A stretch of 64,000 bases of DNA. It comes from Echinococcus granulosus. Lineage: Eukaryota; Platyhelminthes; Cestoda; Cyclophyllidea; Taeniidae. This document shows, piece by piece, positions 11,611 to 23,286 of the stretch. A model generated the notes under the pieces. That model saw only the letters and a list, made by a program, of their open reading frames with translations, had not been told where the DNA came from and ran no database searches. The translations under genes were made by a program, and so were the position numbers. Location of the stretch: assembly GCF_000524195.1 (NCBI RefSeq), contig NW_020170559.1, forward strand, positions 65,773-129,772, in the 5' to 3' direction. The first letter of the stretch is position 1. Every line of letters starts with the position of its first letter.

Positions 11611-14600
11611 TAAAAAACAGCACGCGACGGCAACAAAGTAATCACTAGGTGACCATGATCCTGTCCACACGACATGGCTGCGGTGACAGCAAAAGGCGTC
11701 GTAGCCAGCGACACCCAGAGACCTAGAAGAAAGCCCGTGGCCAGGGTGATGAGAAGACAGGTTTGTAAACTGTCTGCGGTGTGTAAGTAGCCACCGAGAC
11801 AGACTAGGCAGCCGATCAGTGTGATGAGCAGTGCCAATGCCAGAAGCAGTGGTGGAAGACGTCGAAAACGATGGTCTTTGATCGACACGATCGGAGATGG
11901 GAGTGAACGAAGGAGCATCGAGGTGGTGAGAAGGAGCAAAAACTGAAAGACGGTTGGTTGGAAGGAGCGCAGCCAGTTAACTTTATAACTGTTGTGGTGA
12001 AGATGAAAATTAATAAAACTGATTATTGCAAACTCTATGGAAGTATGATACAAATTAACTAACTTTGATCCTCTTACGCATGTAAAGCCACTCCTTATGC
12101 GATCTACCATGGTGACTGTGGTTTTTTGTTGTCTTGATGATGCACCATCATTGTCATGACTATTTTCGGTGGCTTATATAACCTGTGACTGCATTTTGAA
12201 CCATCTTCTGATAAACCAACCAGACTGACACCTCACACAACGAAACGCCTCATAAGGAAGTCCTGTTTTGTAAAAATGACTTGAAACTTGAACTAAGGCC
12301 AAGGTAGAAGTAACACATTCGATCCAAACTACACCAGCTATCTCATAGCTACAGCGATTCTCATGTGTTTGATCAGTTGGAACAAGTAATTAGGCTGCAA
12401 GAAGCCAAAGACATCCAACCGGAGAAATTCACCAGTGGACACGAATGCTCCCTTCCCATGCCGCTGGGATAGGAAGTAAGTTGTAACGGATTCTGGTGAG
12501 CAGCCTTTTCTCCAGTATCTTATATAAACTATCAGAACTGTAAAACCGATGTTGTGGTGGTATTTACCTGTGCATTTGATTCCACAGTCTCTTTAGCCAC
12601 CGCAATTAGTACATCTGTCAGGGCCTTTCGACCATGCCTGTAGCCTCTCAACTTCAATGTACGCTAACAATTTATCTTCAAACACACTAGTACGATGCAC
12701 TACTACGACACCAGGGAAGACCGGAGGTGCCATAAATCAAATAACGAAATGATGAGAGGTAAAGAAAGTAGTGCCTTATTAAAGGTAATTCACATAGATG
12801 GTCGTAACATAACTACAGTCAAAAGTTGAGCTTAAATAATTTGCCCCTGTCATCCACAATAGTCTAACGCAAGAGGCCACAAATACGCCATTGAGACAAC
12901 TTTTGGAATAGTCAGGACTCACGTCTTACGATTAGCACACAACAATATGGACGTACTACTAAAGAGGGTAAAGAAATATCGTGTAGGCAAAACTGACCCA
13001 GCAAAGACAACTTTAGCCCTGAAGGCAAATGTGAACCACTGCTCTACGCTGAGGAAACTACAGAAGATGAGCAGAAGGGCAAAGCGCAGTTGTATTGCCA
13101 CGAGGATCTGTAACCGCCCATCCATTGGCGTTGTTTTCAGATCCACATCATTTCTCACCGTATCCTTAGTCAGCATAGACATACACTGAAAGGGAAGACT
13201 GTGTTAGCTGGTGTTGCAATGTGGGAAAAACCCATTGGCACAAAGTTGCACACCTACATTTAGGAGCAACGCCAAAGCAATGACTAGAAAAGCGGCTCCA
13301 TCATGGAAGACAAAACTGATGAAAATGCAAGTCAGTGCGATGTAGAATGAGATTGGATACGCCCTGGCCTCAAGACATGATCTGCATTGCCTGTTCCTCC
13401 ACCACCTAAGAGTAATAACACTGGATAAATAACCTACTTACAATTATTAAGTAGAAATGCTTGTCCAAACTGACGCAGTAAGTCGGCTCAGACCTCGAGA
13501 CGCGAGGGCGAGAGGTGTTTGAGTGTCAGCTAGGCAGTGGAGGATGAGAGGAATGAGGAGGGCATAGAGGAAATTTATAAGGTAAAAGGGCAACAGCGTG
13601 GCCAAAGGACTGTCCGAGGGACCCATCCATATGGTCCCCAGATAGCCACGACGTTCCCATTCAATCCAGGAGGAGGTGGGAATCAAGAGCGTCGACAGCG
13701 AGGAATCGCTTATCCTGGTCGTGGAAGGAGGAGAAAGTGGACAAGTGTAAGTGTCTTCCTGGATGACTGTAGTCACAAGAAAATACAAAATAAATGGGTT
13801 TGCCAGAACGAGAAAGCGAAATCTTACGTGAGACGCAGGGAATGAAGGAGACAGAGGATGAGAGCCACAAGACAGTGAAGGACGATGGTAACGAGTACAT
13901 GTTTTGTGGCCCTACATTCGCCCATCAAGTACCCTTGCCCTCTTGCACCTATTAGAAATGTGGAAGGAGAATCTAGGAGCAAAAATAAAAGCGAGATGAT
14001 CAAATGGCACCTTTGTAACGTGCTTACAGCAAATCATAGACGGGAATTGCCTGAACTTTAGAGGTATATCATTGGTTAATCCTCCCCTTTAAGCATGGAA
14101 TCTTACTTACATCCTCGGCAGGTGCTACGATCAACGAAATAAAATGACCCTTCACTGCATGGTCGGCATTTCTGTCCTACGATTGACGAAAAGGCGCTGG
14201 AGTACCCGTAAAGCTTGAGGCCAAATACAAGGTCCAAAATAAGACGGAAGAGTACGCAGTAGGATAATATCCACCTTAGCTTCTGATGCATTTAAATGCG
14301 TTTATTTTTTTTAATCTCCCACGATTTGATTTCCACATTGGTGACATGGAGCCCTACTACTAGTCGTCCAACTCTTCTCAACTCTTACGCCTTGCGTGTG
14401 CAAGCATAACTTCAGTGTTGGATTTTACTGAGCCGCCTCTACCCTTTAGGTCAGTGAAGAAACCCCATAAGTGACGCAGAGACGTGTGGAAACACCTTAC
14501 CAGAAGAGAGTGAAGGGTTTGAGTAAGCAAAGTCGACGTTTCTCCTTCCGAGGTGGGCCTGAAAATGCAGGGAATGCGAAGCGAGGAGAAGGAAGATGGA

Positions 14601-14657
14601 AAGGAGGATGTGACCCGTGATTAGGGACTGGGAGTGGAAAAAGTGCACTCGGAAGAT
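11610..14657 (-). CDS. Polytopic membrane protein with CxxC-x12-CxxC cluster, family unknown
   Basis: Candidate exons in transcript order: 14501-14657, 14111-14282, 13828-13948, 13475-13714, 13258-13405, 12930-13185, and last exon 11610-11988. Exons two to six join in phase through GT/AG sites. The first-to-second and sixth-to-last joins do not, so at least one small exon is missing in each place. The protein has a hydrophobic segment in exon 1, the cluster KCRPCSEGSFYFVDRSTCRG closed by C in the next exon, then repeated membrane helices (KHVLVTIVLHCLVALILCLL, LPFYLINFLYALLIPLIL, YPISFYIALTCIFISFVFH, QILVAIQLRFALLLIF and three more in the last exon). About eight or more helices are likely. 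I considered JKAMP because of its paired CxxC motif, but helix order does not convince me. The 5' end may lie in or across the N gap. Confidence 0.6.
12540..12705 (-). mobile_element. Possible decayed LINE reverse-transcriptase fragment
   Basis: Within an intron of the membrane-protein gene, two overlapping minus-strand frames read VFEDKLLAYIE and then LRGYRHGRKALTDVLIAVAKE. The order recalls the non-LTR retrotransposon RT block that ends in a GFRxGRSTxDAL-like motif. The frames are shifted relative to each other and stops surround them, so at best this is a fossil. Short and identified by eye. Confidence 0.3.
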
Positions 14658-14748
14658 CTGCAATGAAATAAATTACTTGATTGACTAGTTGGTTAGGTAG
14701 GTGGGTGGGTCAAATAAGTAGGCGCTAATTTCAGCAGCAGATCTTCCC

Positions 14749-14848
14749 NNNNNNNNNNNNNNNNNNNNNNNNNNNNNNNNNNNNNNNNNNNNNNNNNNNN
14801 NNNNNNNNNNNNNNNNNNNNNNNNNNNNNNNNNNNNNNNNNNNNNNNN
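14749..14848. other. Assembly gap (100 N)
   Basis: Exactly 100 Ns, the conventional size for a gap of unknown length. Sequence to the right begins at the outer end of the inverted-repeat arm, so the real distance and content between the membrane-protein gene and the duplicated locus are unknown. Confidence 0.99.
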
Positions 14849-16486
14849 TCAAGAAATGAGCACTTGGCTGTTTAATCTGAGCAAATCTACTAGTAAATTT
14901 CAAATTCATCGCTGCCATATATGGGGTAGATTTGTTAGCGGTTATTAAAAGTTGATAAAAATATTTTAAATCGAAGTAAAGGACTTGAAACATGTCTCGT
15001 CTCATTCTTATGGCATTTAATGGGCTCTAAATGAGAGTCAGTTAATCAACAAGTACAAAGTTTTTAAGTGAAATGTTGATGACATTTTAAAATACCGGTT
15101 GCGCAGGCCTTTTGGTGGTCAACGATTAAACCTTTACCCTGATGGCAAGATGTTTCGCGCATGTCATTGACCCATAGAAAAGATACTTCCAGACTCGTCC
15201 TTAAATACAACGGACACAAATTTGCGAACAGATCTATTCAAAATTAAGTATAGAGAAAAATCATTGAAACTAGAAGCAAAAAACTTTAGTACGTAAGTGA
15301 AATAACTTCCAAGTACTTTTAAGATTTTTTGGGATTGTGGCCATGACAACAGTTTCGCACACCTCCGAGTGCCATGACTACGTGAGATGTGGTGCACATT
15401 CAACCAGGCACTATGGCCAGGACTGGTGACCCAGATCAACTGGCAAAGGCAATTTTAAAGAAGACCAAAGAAATTGACAAAGATGGCTATGCTTTTTTTG
15501 AAAGAGCGGCTAAAAGGTCTTCTTCAGAAAAGGCACCCGGTAAGTGGGCAATGCTCCCGAGATAACGGCAATTCCTTTTGTGTCGTAATCAGAAACTGTT
15601 TGCTTAGGAGTAAATAGTCTTTCATACGCTTATGTAGAGCAGTGATTTACTCAAATTCAAAGTTATTGCTACCAGGACTACATTTTCATTGTTTTTGTCC
15701 TATGAAGGGAGATATTCGAAGTGAAAGAATAACCGTTTATCATGAAGTTTTAGGGGAAAGTATTTTACCACTTCCATCTTAATGGATGCCTATTACTACT
15801 TGGGACAATTTTTTGCCCTCGATTATGTAAATCACAACTCCGATGTCACTGCAAAACTAGGGTCAAAATCATGGCGGAAAATAGTAGCCTATTACCACCA
15901 AAGTGGGGGGAATAAAATTACCAAAAGAGTATCCGTGAGAATCACAAGTTTTAAAGTATGTGGAGTGGATACTTCCAGATTGATAGTCCCAATGTCATAT
16001 TAACAAAAGAATCCACTTGAGCATCTTCCCGGTGTTACACAGTACAAAAAAGCAGTCGGGAAGCCAAATGACTCTACTTTACCATTGACTGCCTTAAATT
16101 TTTGCCCCAATTCACCCTTCATTTAAATATTGAACTGCTTTGTTAAAGGCTCTCTACATCATATAAATTCTAATTCTCCCATAAAAAAGTGCTTGTGAAT
16201 CTAACACTTACTCCATAAAAATATCCTCTACTACTTATTATGAGTTTGTCCAGACCAAAAACCAAGAGAGTGGATGCAACGAGTGATCAACAAGTGCGGA
16301 GGGGCGGAGAATTTTGGCAGCTTTTCACGCACAAAGGTGGACAAATACCTTCGTGGTCACATGCAATACACCCAACGACTACAAGCCAAACACGAGGTGG
16401 CCCTAAAGCACCTTCACCAGCTCTATAGAGGTGTCAAAGATAAATGAATAAAATTGGAATAGCCAAAAAGTGAATTATGAGTTTAT

Positions 16487-18731
16487 CTGAAATTTTCAGT
16501 AGGAATACAAGCATGGAAAGTGGACCTTAGTATTGTCACAGCGTGGAACATTGATATCATCCACGAAGGGTGTCGTCAAATTAGTATATTGTTCTGGAAG
16601 ATGACTGATAGTCTGTGGGTCGAATATTGCAGCAATTCTGGAGCTAACAGATAATGTTAAAATAATAGATACTTATTTCCATCAAAGAAGAGCCCTTGAT
16701 AGCAGCACCACCTACTTGAATAGATGGTGATAAACTTGGTGATCATAGGGTAGGGCGAAGATGATCCGATTAACAAGGTCTACAATAAAAGTTGCAAAGG
16801 TTAAGACAAAGATGGTCTCATGGAGATGTTGACTGATCAGAGATCTGCCTCCTGAAAATGGTTCTAGACTCAAACTTACTAGATTCTGGAAGATGTGAGC
16901 CTAAATCGATGCGTATGGAAGGTGGCAGAGCAGGACCGAAGTGAAAGGCCTCAAATGAGAGAAGTATGCAGAAGGCCGCACACCTCTGATTTCGAGGTAG
17001 TGATATAGCAATTTTTGCAATTTTCGATCATCCACATTGTTTATCATGTCAAACACAAGTAAACCCCAAGCAATAACAGAAATTACTTATATTCCTGCTA
17101 TTGGAGAAGGTCTTACCTTTTTAGTGAGATTTGCCTATTCAAAGCAGAGTAGAGCAAAACATTTCCTATTCAACAACTCACGTTTTGTTAGCAGAAACCA
17201 GCTACTTGAAAAAGCTACCATTTTCTTCTTGATAACCATCATTCAAGGTCTTAGGCTTAAAGAGAACTCACATCTCGGAATAAGTTCCAACAATTTGACG
17301 CTGGGGATACAGTCATCCAAATTTTCACAACATTTCGAAAGACTCTTGAGTCTTCGCTGGAGGGAGTTTCTATTTGTGGCCCTTGATAAGAATCTCTCCA
17401 GTTTACATGCACAACAACAGATAAAAGGCATTAGGCTTAGAGCTTATCAATTTATCCTTTACCTTTTTAACGTGTTGAAGTCGCGCTGATCTTAGATTGC
17501 TTGCTGACCGATCTGTTATATGAGATGACTGTACTGCAGCGAATATATCATCGGTTTCCCATACCACCATTCCACAATTCACTCCACACATCTACGACAC
17601 ACATCATTTCGTTTTCCAGAGAACATGGTTGCTTTGTATGTAGATGGCAGACTACAGTATGGGTTGGCCATGAGATGAAGACCATACAATTTTGACATGA
17701 AGTAAAGATGGACAGGAAAGGCGTAGGCAGTCGATAGGGTAAAGTCCTATTCCCAACACAGATGACCTTATACATCATTTGGGATGGGTGAAAGCTGTCA
17801 CGTAATCCTCAGTAGTCTCTCACAATGTTACTTCTCAAAGTAATTACCACCTTGGGATCAGATAACTGCATGCATAACAGAGTTTGGAAGTGAAAAAGTG
17901 GACGGAACGGAGGTGGCCATGGTAAGGTGGTCTGCCTCTGGAGGCAGACCTCAATGAATAAAACTATTTTACTCTCTCACTACAGCAAACTCTCCACAAG
18001 CACATTTGGCTGCCAAGTTGCGGTCTCGCAGCCCTTCAGTACGTTGATTCTTTAGATGCTATCTGAATTGAATGCGCTGTAGCGACTTCAAGAATGACTA
18101 AGTATTAGATGATACTTGCTTGCTAAGAACCACTTAGCCATACGAATGCTCGATTAATAAAAATACTTTCAAGTAAGAGGTGATAAACTCAAGGCCCAAA
18201 ATGTGGCACAATTCATTCAATGTATATTTCGTACGCTAATTATAGCATTCTTTACCATATTCACATTTAAATATATCACACCATTAGTGAAAGATAAAGT
18301 CAAGAGGCCAACAGTATGAACAATGGCACGGCAAATACAGAGGTGAACACTTGCAAAGAAAATGCAATTCGCTGGTCAGTGTCAACGCAGTCCAGGTGAC
18401 AATAAAGCCGTATTGGTGATTGAATCCGAGAGGTCATAGGCTCTTTATCAGCAAGAACTGGTACCTCTTTGGCGTTGAAAATACTTAAGGAATCCAAATA
18501 TGTCTCTACTTGAGCAGTGCCTCATGATAGGCTATTGTGCTAGCCCCAGAAAAAGGGGGTAAGATGACGGCATGAGGGAAATAGAAACCAACACTTTACA
18601 GACAGGAGAAAAGAACAAAAAGAAACAAAACAAGACTGTGCTGTACGGTAACTTACGTTAGTGGGAAGAAGGAGCACTCGTTCGCCCAGCTCTCCCATCA
18701 ACGTCCCAATCTTGAAGTAAGTGCAGGTGTC
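16487..18731 (-). pseudogene. Antisense PGAP1 pseudogene (exons 12, 15-18), copy 1
   Basis: Minus-strand homologues of PGAP1 exons lie in transcript order: exon 12 at 18657-18731 (75 nt, same length, DTCTYFKIGTLMGE), exon 15 at 18485-18543 (59 nt), exon 16 at 16880-17065, exon 17 at 16716-16779 (64 nt, IIFALPYDHQVYHH) and exon 18 at 16487-16643 (157 nt). Lesions against the intact gene: exons 13 and 14 missing; exon 15 acceptor AG changed to GG and TAG at 18532-18534; exon 16 acceptor changed to GG and a 19-bp deletion that shifts the frame; exon 18 has TGA at 16496-16498 and its donor GT has become AT. Exons 1-11 are absent. Substitutions in exons 12 and 17 still leave open frames, suggesting decay well after the duplication. 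Confidence 0.85.
17037..17489 (+). other. 150-codon open frame overlapping pseudoexon 16, probably noncoding
   Basis: The longest + strand frame in the left arm. It begins inside the antisense of PGAP1 pseudoexon 16 and runs through former intron sequence. The mirrored place in the right arm (about 36850-37260) is interrupted by stops in the corresponding reading, so the frame is not conserved between arms. An identical frame lies at 41548-42000. I do not regard it as a gene. Confidence 0.6.
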
Positions 18732-19218
18732 CTACCCAAAAGAGGGAAATGAAAGCGAAAAAATATGTACTGGCATCGGGAACAACTATAGGGTATCATT
18801 CATCCACAGGGCATAAACTTTTTGCTCAGTTTAAAGACCGTAGAAAAGAAGAGTATCCAAAAGCACATGTGAGGCTAACTATCCAATTCAGTTCAAACCA
18901 ACTGCATTTTTATAAGATTTGGATAATAAATTTGCAAAAATTATAGCAGCAAAATGAGGAAAGGATAGTGACGAATTTGCTAAGCTCCTTTATCCGGTTA
19001 AATGAAAGCTTTTGAGGGCTGTGAGAAGAAAATTTGGCCGCATAACGTCGCAAAAAATTTGACGACGGCCATGTATTTCATGAAGTACCATCAAAAATGG
19101 TAAAAGGGAAAATTTTTCTTCTCTGGGCATGAACTATTGTAAATTTTCCTGGTTATCATCTAGTGAACCGAACGCTGCACTCATGGTCTGTTGAACAACC
19201 TCAAAATGTCAAATTTGT

Positions 19219-19485
19219 TTAACCTTTTCTTCTTGCAGTACCAATGAAGTAAGAAGGTAGTGACTCGAAAAATGGGAAAGAACAATAGGAAATAATTGAA
19301 ATTATGGGCAGGCCTTCTAAACACACTATATGGCATTTAATGGCATCAAGTTCTCCCTCCTCTGCAGCTCTGTGAATCGAAGACCCCAACCTCCAATTCA
19401 GTAAACTGAAGGTGTCCTTAACACCCCTATAACACTGAATCCGATGTTTCTTTTCATTCAAACTATTCATTGAAAAAAGGGCCAC
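19219..19485 (-). other. Ankyrin-repeat-like remnant in left arm (copy 1)
   Basis: An 88-codon frame reads NWRLGSSIHRAAEEGELDAI followed by KCHIVCLEGLPI, which resembles the start of an ankyrin repeat (xLHxAAExGxLExVKxLL). The mirrored sequence in the right arm (about 32520-32700, + strand, inside PGAP1 intron 11) is recognisable but carries an in-frame TAA after VEEG. Neither copy has convincing splice context. It may be a fossil exon caught up in the inverted duplication, or chance. The same sequence recurs at 43730-43996. Confidence 0.3.
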
Positions 19486-20358
19486 CTGCGCACCACCTAG
19501 GTAAATCGCAAATTTAATAGAGATACTAAAATAGATGTAATCTTAAAGAATAGGATATCCCCAATTGTTAAAGAATTCAAGTCCTTACCTCCCCTCACGT
19601 GGGCGTCGGATTCAACCCCAGAAGCACTATGCCAATCAAAAGTCTAGAAATGTAACGGTTCCATCGACAACAGTAGTTGCTGACGTTGAGAAAGTCAGTC
19701 GTTGCTACCTCAATAGCAATAATAAGTCATTTTGCTGTGTTAAACTGCCTCATGTGTAGTAAAAACTGAAGGAAACCTTGGCAATTACGCTGTGGTATGT
19801 CAGTCTTACGACTAGGTCATTAATTTAGGTCTTTTGTGTGTGGCAGAATAAATAAATGTTAAGATGTTTGCTACCAAGTTGTCCAAGGAAAGACGACCGT
19901 CACAGCCCGGTTGTGCTTCTCACAACCCAAAATGCAATCCCTCTCGGATCAAGCATATTCTCACAGCTTTTATCCCTCTAACCTCGATTAATCTGTTTGA
20001 TGAGCAATTACATATTTTGAGCATTCGTGAGGCCTAACCCAATCGTGGAGAGCAGGGCGTCGTGCATAATGGCCTCGAGTAGTGAAAGCTAACGAATTGG
20101 GAATCATCGGCCTTGAACACTCCAGTTTAGGCTACTATAAACGAGCATAAATATGAACCGCATCCAGAAAAGGATGCCCATATTCTAACAATTTTTGAAG
20201 GTTTCTGGTTAAATGATTTATTCCTGAAATGTCAACAAAAATGTCAACAAAACGGGATCCACGCAATTGCTCTGTGGTCCGTCAATGCCATTATAAACCT
20301 GTGTTAAAAGAATCGGCATGAATGCGAATTTGCAACTTCTTTTGGCAAGTTCTGCGCC

Positions 20359-20378
20359 CATGTCACGCGCGTGACATG
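20359..20378. repeat. 20-bp perfect palindrome CATGTCACGCGCGTGACATG
   Basis: Every base pairs in the reverse complement. The mirrored site in the right arm (31950-31971) keeps the CATGTCAC/GTGACATG half-sites around a 6-bp centre. Second copy at 44870-44889. Two related sites sit in PGAP1 introns at 32096-32113 and 35263-35278. Confidence 0.9.
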
Positions 20379-22596
20379 ACTTATCTACCCCTTTGCGACG
20401 ACGCTCAAAGTCTTCGCGTCGCAGATAGGGTGACAGAGTTTACAAAAGAATGCTGACAGCATGATTTTGGTCTGAGAACAAAAATGGTTGACGTAGCATA
20501 TGATTAGAGCTGGTAAAAAGTGACTGACATTTGGTGTCAAACGAGAGCAATAAAGCAACTGAACTGGCAGCCGACCTGCCAATTGTCTACCTTAGCCGAC
20601 CTCCTAACATTGTGACAGAATGGAGTGGGTGATGTGTATGACTTGCAGTTGTAACTTTTGCAGCAGTAAACTTAGATTGAAGCATGAACAACTGCTTAAC
20701 ACTACTTATCAACATGACGTAGAGCCAACTATCATTTCCATGAAGATGCGAAATGTTTAATAAGGTCAAGTTATTTAGGGTCCCCAGTCTACTTAGTTTT
20801 CCGCACAATGGCAGCAAATAAAAAAAGCCTTTCGCCACACATACCAACCTAGTGTTGAATCATGGCAGTAATTTAGCTGCCAACCCACTTCGTGAGTATG
20901 TGCTGGCCTTGTTTAAGCCTGCGACATATCTCACTTTTTCTGTGCTGCTATAATGACGAAATGAACAAACAAAATCCCATTTAACACGTAAAGCTTATGA
21001 AAATGCATCAAGATGTAGGAAGTGCATTAGCTTCAGCCCACTCAATCACAAAAATGCTGGATGATGCTGATCAACACAACCGACCGGATCACATTACTGG
21101 AGACATGACTCAACCTCTACTAGCTCAGTGGATAACTCGAAGAATGGTCTTTCCACTTTGGTCCTTCCAATTTATTTCGGCTTATTTGTCTTTGGTTGAA
21201 TGGCCGGTTTGCTCATTATGTCTGAAACTAGGTTGTCCGATTTGTGTTCTGCAAATTTTCCCTTCTTGTTCGTCAATTATGTGAAAATGTAAGTGCCTTG
21301 GTATTGGCAAGGTATGTTCTTTCGTGGTTCACTACATATGTGACTGAAGAGGCGTTAACAAACACTGTTGTGACAATAGAATTTGCTCAAGATTTGTTAT
21401 TTAATGTGTTCGACTGACAATCAAATTTCACGCTTACCAACATGCACAGAATAATGGCATTGAGGAGTGATGATGTGTGGGAAGGTTTGAACGGTATAGC
21501 AGCTTTGCATAACTCAAATTGGTCATAATCAAAATACCAGAATGTGGTAACCACATCGTCTGTACCAATGCCACTAACTAATTAGCCAATGGAAACAAAA
21601 AATCCTATTGAAAATGCATTTTCACCAAAATTTATTTAAGCCTTTTGTAGCAAATGTGAATGCGTCTGACCTGGTACTAACCAAATTTGAGAAGGTTTGG
21701 TTGGAGCTTACTTCCGTGCTTAGAATTTAAAGGGTATGCTGTCGATTACTCGCCACGTAGCCCAACTTCTGTACTTGCCACCATGATGGCTCCAACCTTT
21801 ATACAATTGCAACAATTAGCTATAAATGGTGTAGTTTTGCTAGATGTGGTGGTGTGGACGGACAAGAGCATACTTTGGTTCACATTGAATGCGACATGGA
21901 AGCATAGTTTAAGAAGTTGTATTAGTCCTAACAACCGAAAACGTCTAACCGCTATGGTGGCACACCGGTGCAGTCACCTACCTCAGAAGTGGAGGGTGGT
22001 GATTTAGAAATAACAGGCCAAGGTCATAGGAGCAACTACATGCAGGCACGGTCGACATTCCTGAGGGTAAGTTGTAGATGTCTTTTCATCATTCATGCCT
22101 CTTCCACACTGCACTTATTTGATAGCTTATCTTTAAAGTGGATGTATGCAGAATAACGAAATCAGGGCAGCGCTCTGTTAGTTGGGTTACTATATCCTTT
22201 TTTCAAGACTTTAGGCCTAAAAACGATTAAACCACAACTGAATGAAGCTAATTCCACTCTTGCGGAGGGGCTTGGTGCGAAGCATTCCACAATTCTCCCT
22301 TCAACAACTCATACCTGTGTCCGAGTAGTTAGGTATGCCTTTGACTAAGAAGCTTGCACAAGTAATGATGGGCCATATTTTAAAGATAATGAGGGACAAA
22401 TCTCAAGGCCTGGACCACACTTCTCTCATTTCTCCTCCCGTTTTATAAGAGCTCACTCGAGCAAAAGTTAACTAAGGGGAAAGCATTGTGAAAAGGCATC
22501 CGGACGCCATCATTTCTCTTTACAGAACAACTCTTATAAGCTAAGCCCCTTCATTCAGATCATCCGCCACGGAAGACACAATAAACCTTGAAGCTG

Positions 22597-23166
22597 TTAT
22601 AAACTGGCGTCTCTAATATTTGTATCCTGGAGTTTATGTCCGCGCCAGTTGTCTGGAGCCCATCGAGGCCACCAACCACACGAGCAATGCATAAAGACTT
22701 CAAGACGGATGCTCTTCACTACTGCAGTGGGTGTATAACCATGGTGGTATGACGTGCGTGTGTTAGACCGGTGGCCAAACAGGGGCGAATAGCGGAGACT
22801 ACACCACCTGGTCGTCTTCGTTATGTTTGTGCATAGTAATTGATGGACCTTGGGCTTAGCCTGACTAATAGGGCACTTAAAATACAGCCAATCAGAAGGA
22901 ATTGAGCAAAAGACAGTCTCTCTAACCGTATGGAAATGTGAATAGAGACGTTTATTTGTGGTCACAGGCATCTCCAGCTGGAATTTAATGGTTCCAGTTT
23001 TTATAGCCAAAATAATCCGGGCAAGAAATGACAAATATGAGGTAGGAGCAAAACAGGAGATAAAAGTGGACTTCCTCAGGCAACGTTGCTCAAAAGGGAG
23101 CTTGTAACCGGGGCATTCAATGTGACTTGTCACATTTTCCACACGAGCCTGTGGAAAAGGTTTCAA
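22597..23166 (-). other. 189-codon open frame, unknown
   Basis: The longest single open frame in the 24.5-kb unit. It has scattered cysteines and a tail with CGWWPRWAPDNWRGHK. I see no signal peptide, membrane helix run or known motif, and no matching exon nearby. Length alone is only mildly unusual at this base composition. Could be a transposon remnant or chance. Recurs at 47108-47677. Confidence 0.25.
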
Positions 23167-23260
23167 GGAGAGCTAATCTTGGAACCCTTCTTAGAGGTTT
23201 GCCAGAGCCAAGCTTAAAACGCAGAGGAGACTAGACAGTACCGACCGCCTTCACACGATG

Positions 23261-23286
23261 TGACTGACTGACTGGCCGACTGACTA
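23261..23286. repeat. Short TGAC/GACT tetranucleotide run
   Basis: TGACTGACTGACTGGCCGACTGACT-type run with one interruption in the middle. Recurs at 47772-47797. No function assigned. Confidence 0.8.

Larger units (their letters stand above)
14849..21125 (+). repeat. Left arm of diverged inverted duplication (copy 1)
   Basis: Reverse complement of about 31195-39488, diverged and with indels. Anchors seen by eye: 14870-14900 with 39425-39465; 14995-15040 with 39305-39350; 15360-15430 with 38920-39000; PGAP1 exon 18 (16487-16643 with 37730-37886); 18262-18360 with about 36230-36360; exon 12 (18657-18731 with 33273-33347); 19300-19350 with about 32620-32680; 20520-20560 with 31780-31830; 21070-21125 with about 31195-31250. 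The left arm is about 2 kb shorter, mainly because the exon 13-14 region is missing. Confidence 0.85.

Noticed and set aside
13447..13788. 113-codon minus frame taken as a complete small gene
   Set aside because: It overlaps exon 13475-13714 of the membrane-protein gene. The in-phase exon uses an acceptor at 13715 and a donor at 13474; the frame's 5' part is polypyrimidine intron.
11610..14657. Identity as JKAMP or meckelin (TMEM67)
   Set aside because: Paired CxxC motif recalls JKAMP, but the number and order of helices and flanking residues do not match; meckelin C-terminal features are absent.
17037..17489. 150-aa + strand frame as a gene
   Set aside because: It is the complement of a pseudoexon and former intron, and the mirrored arm does not conserve the frame.
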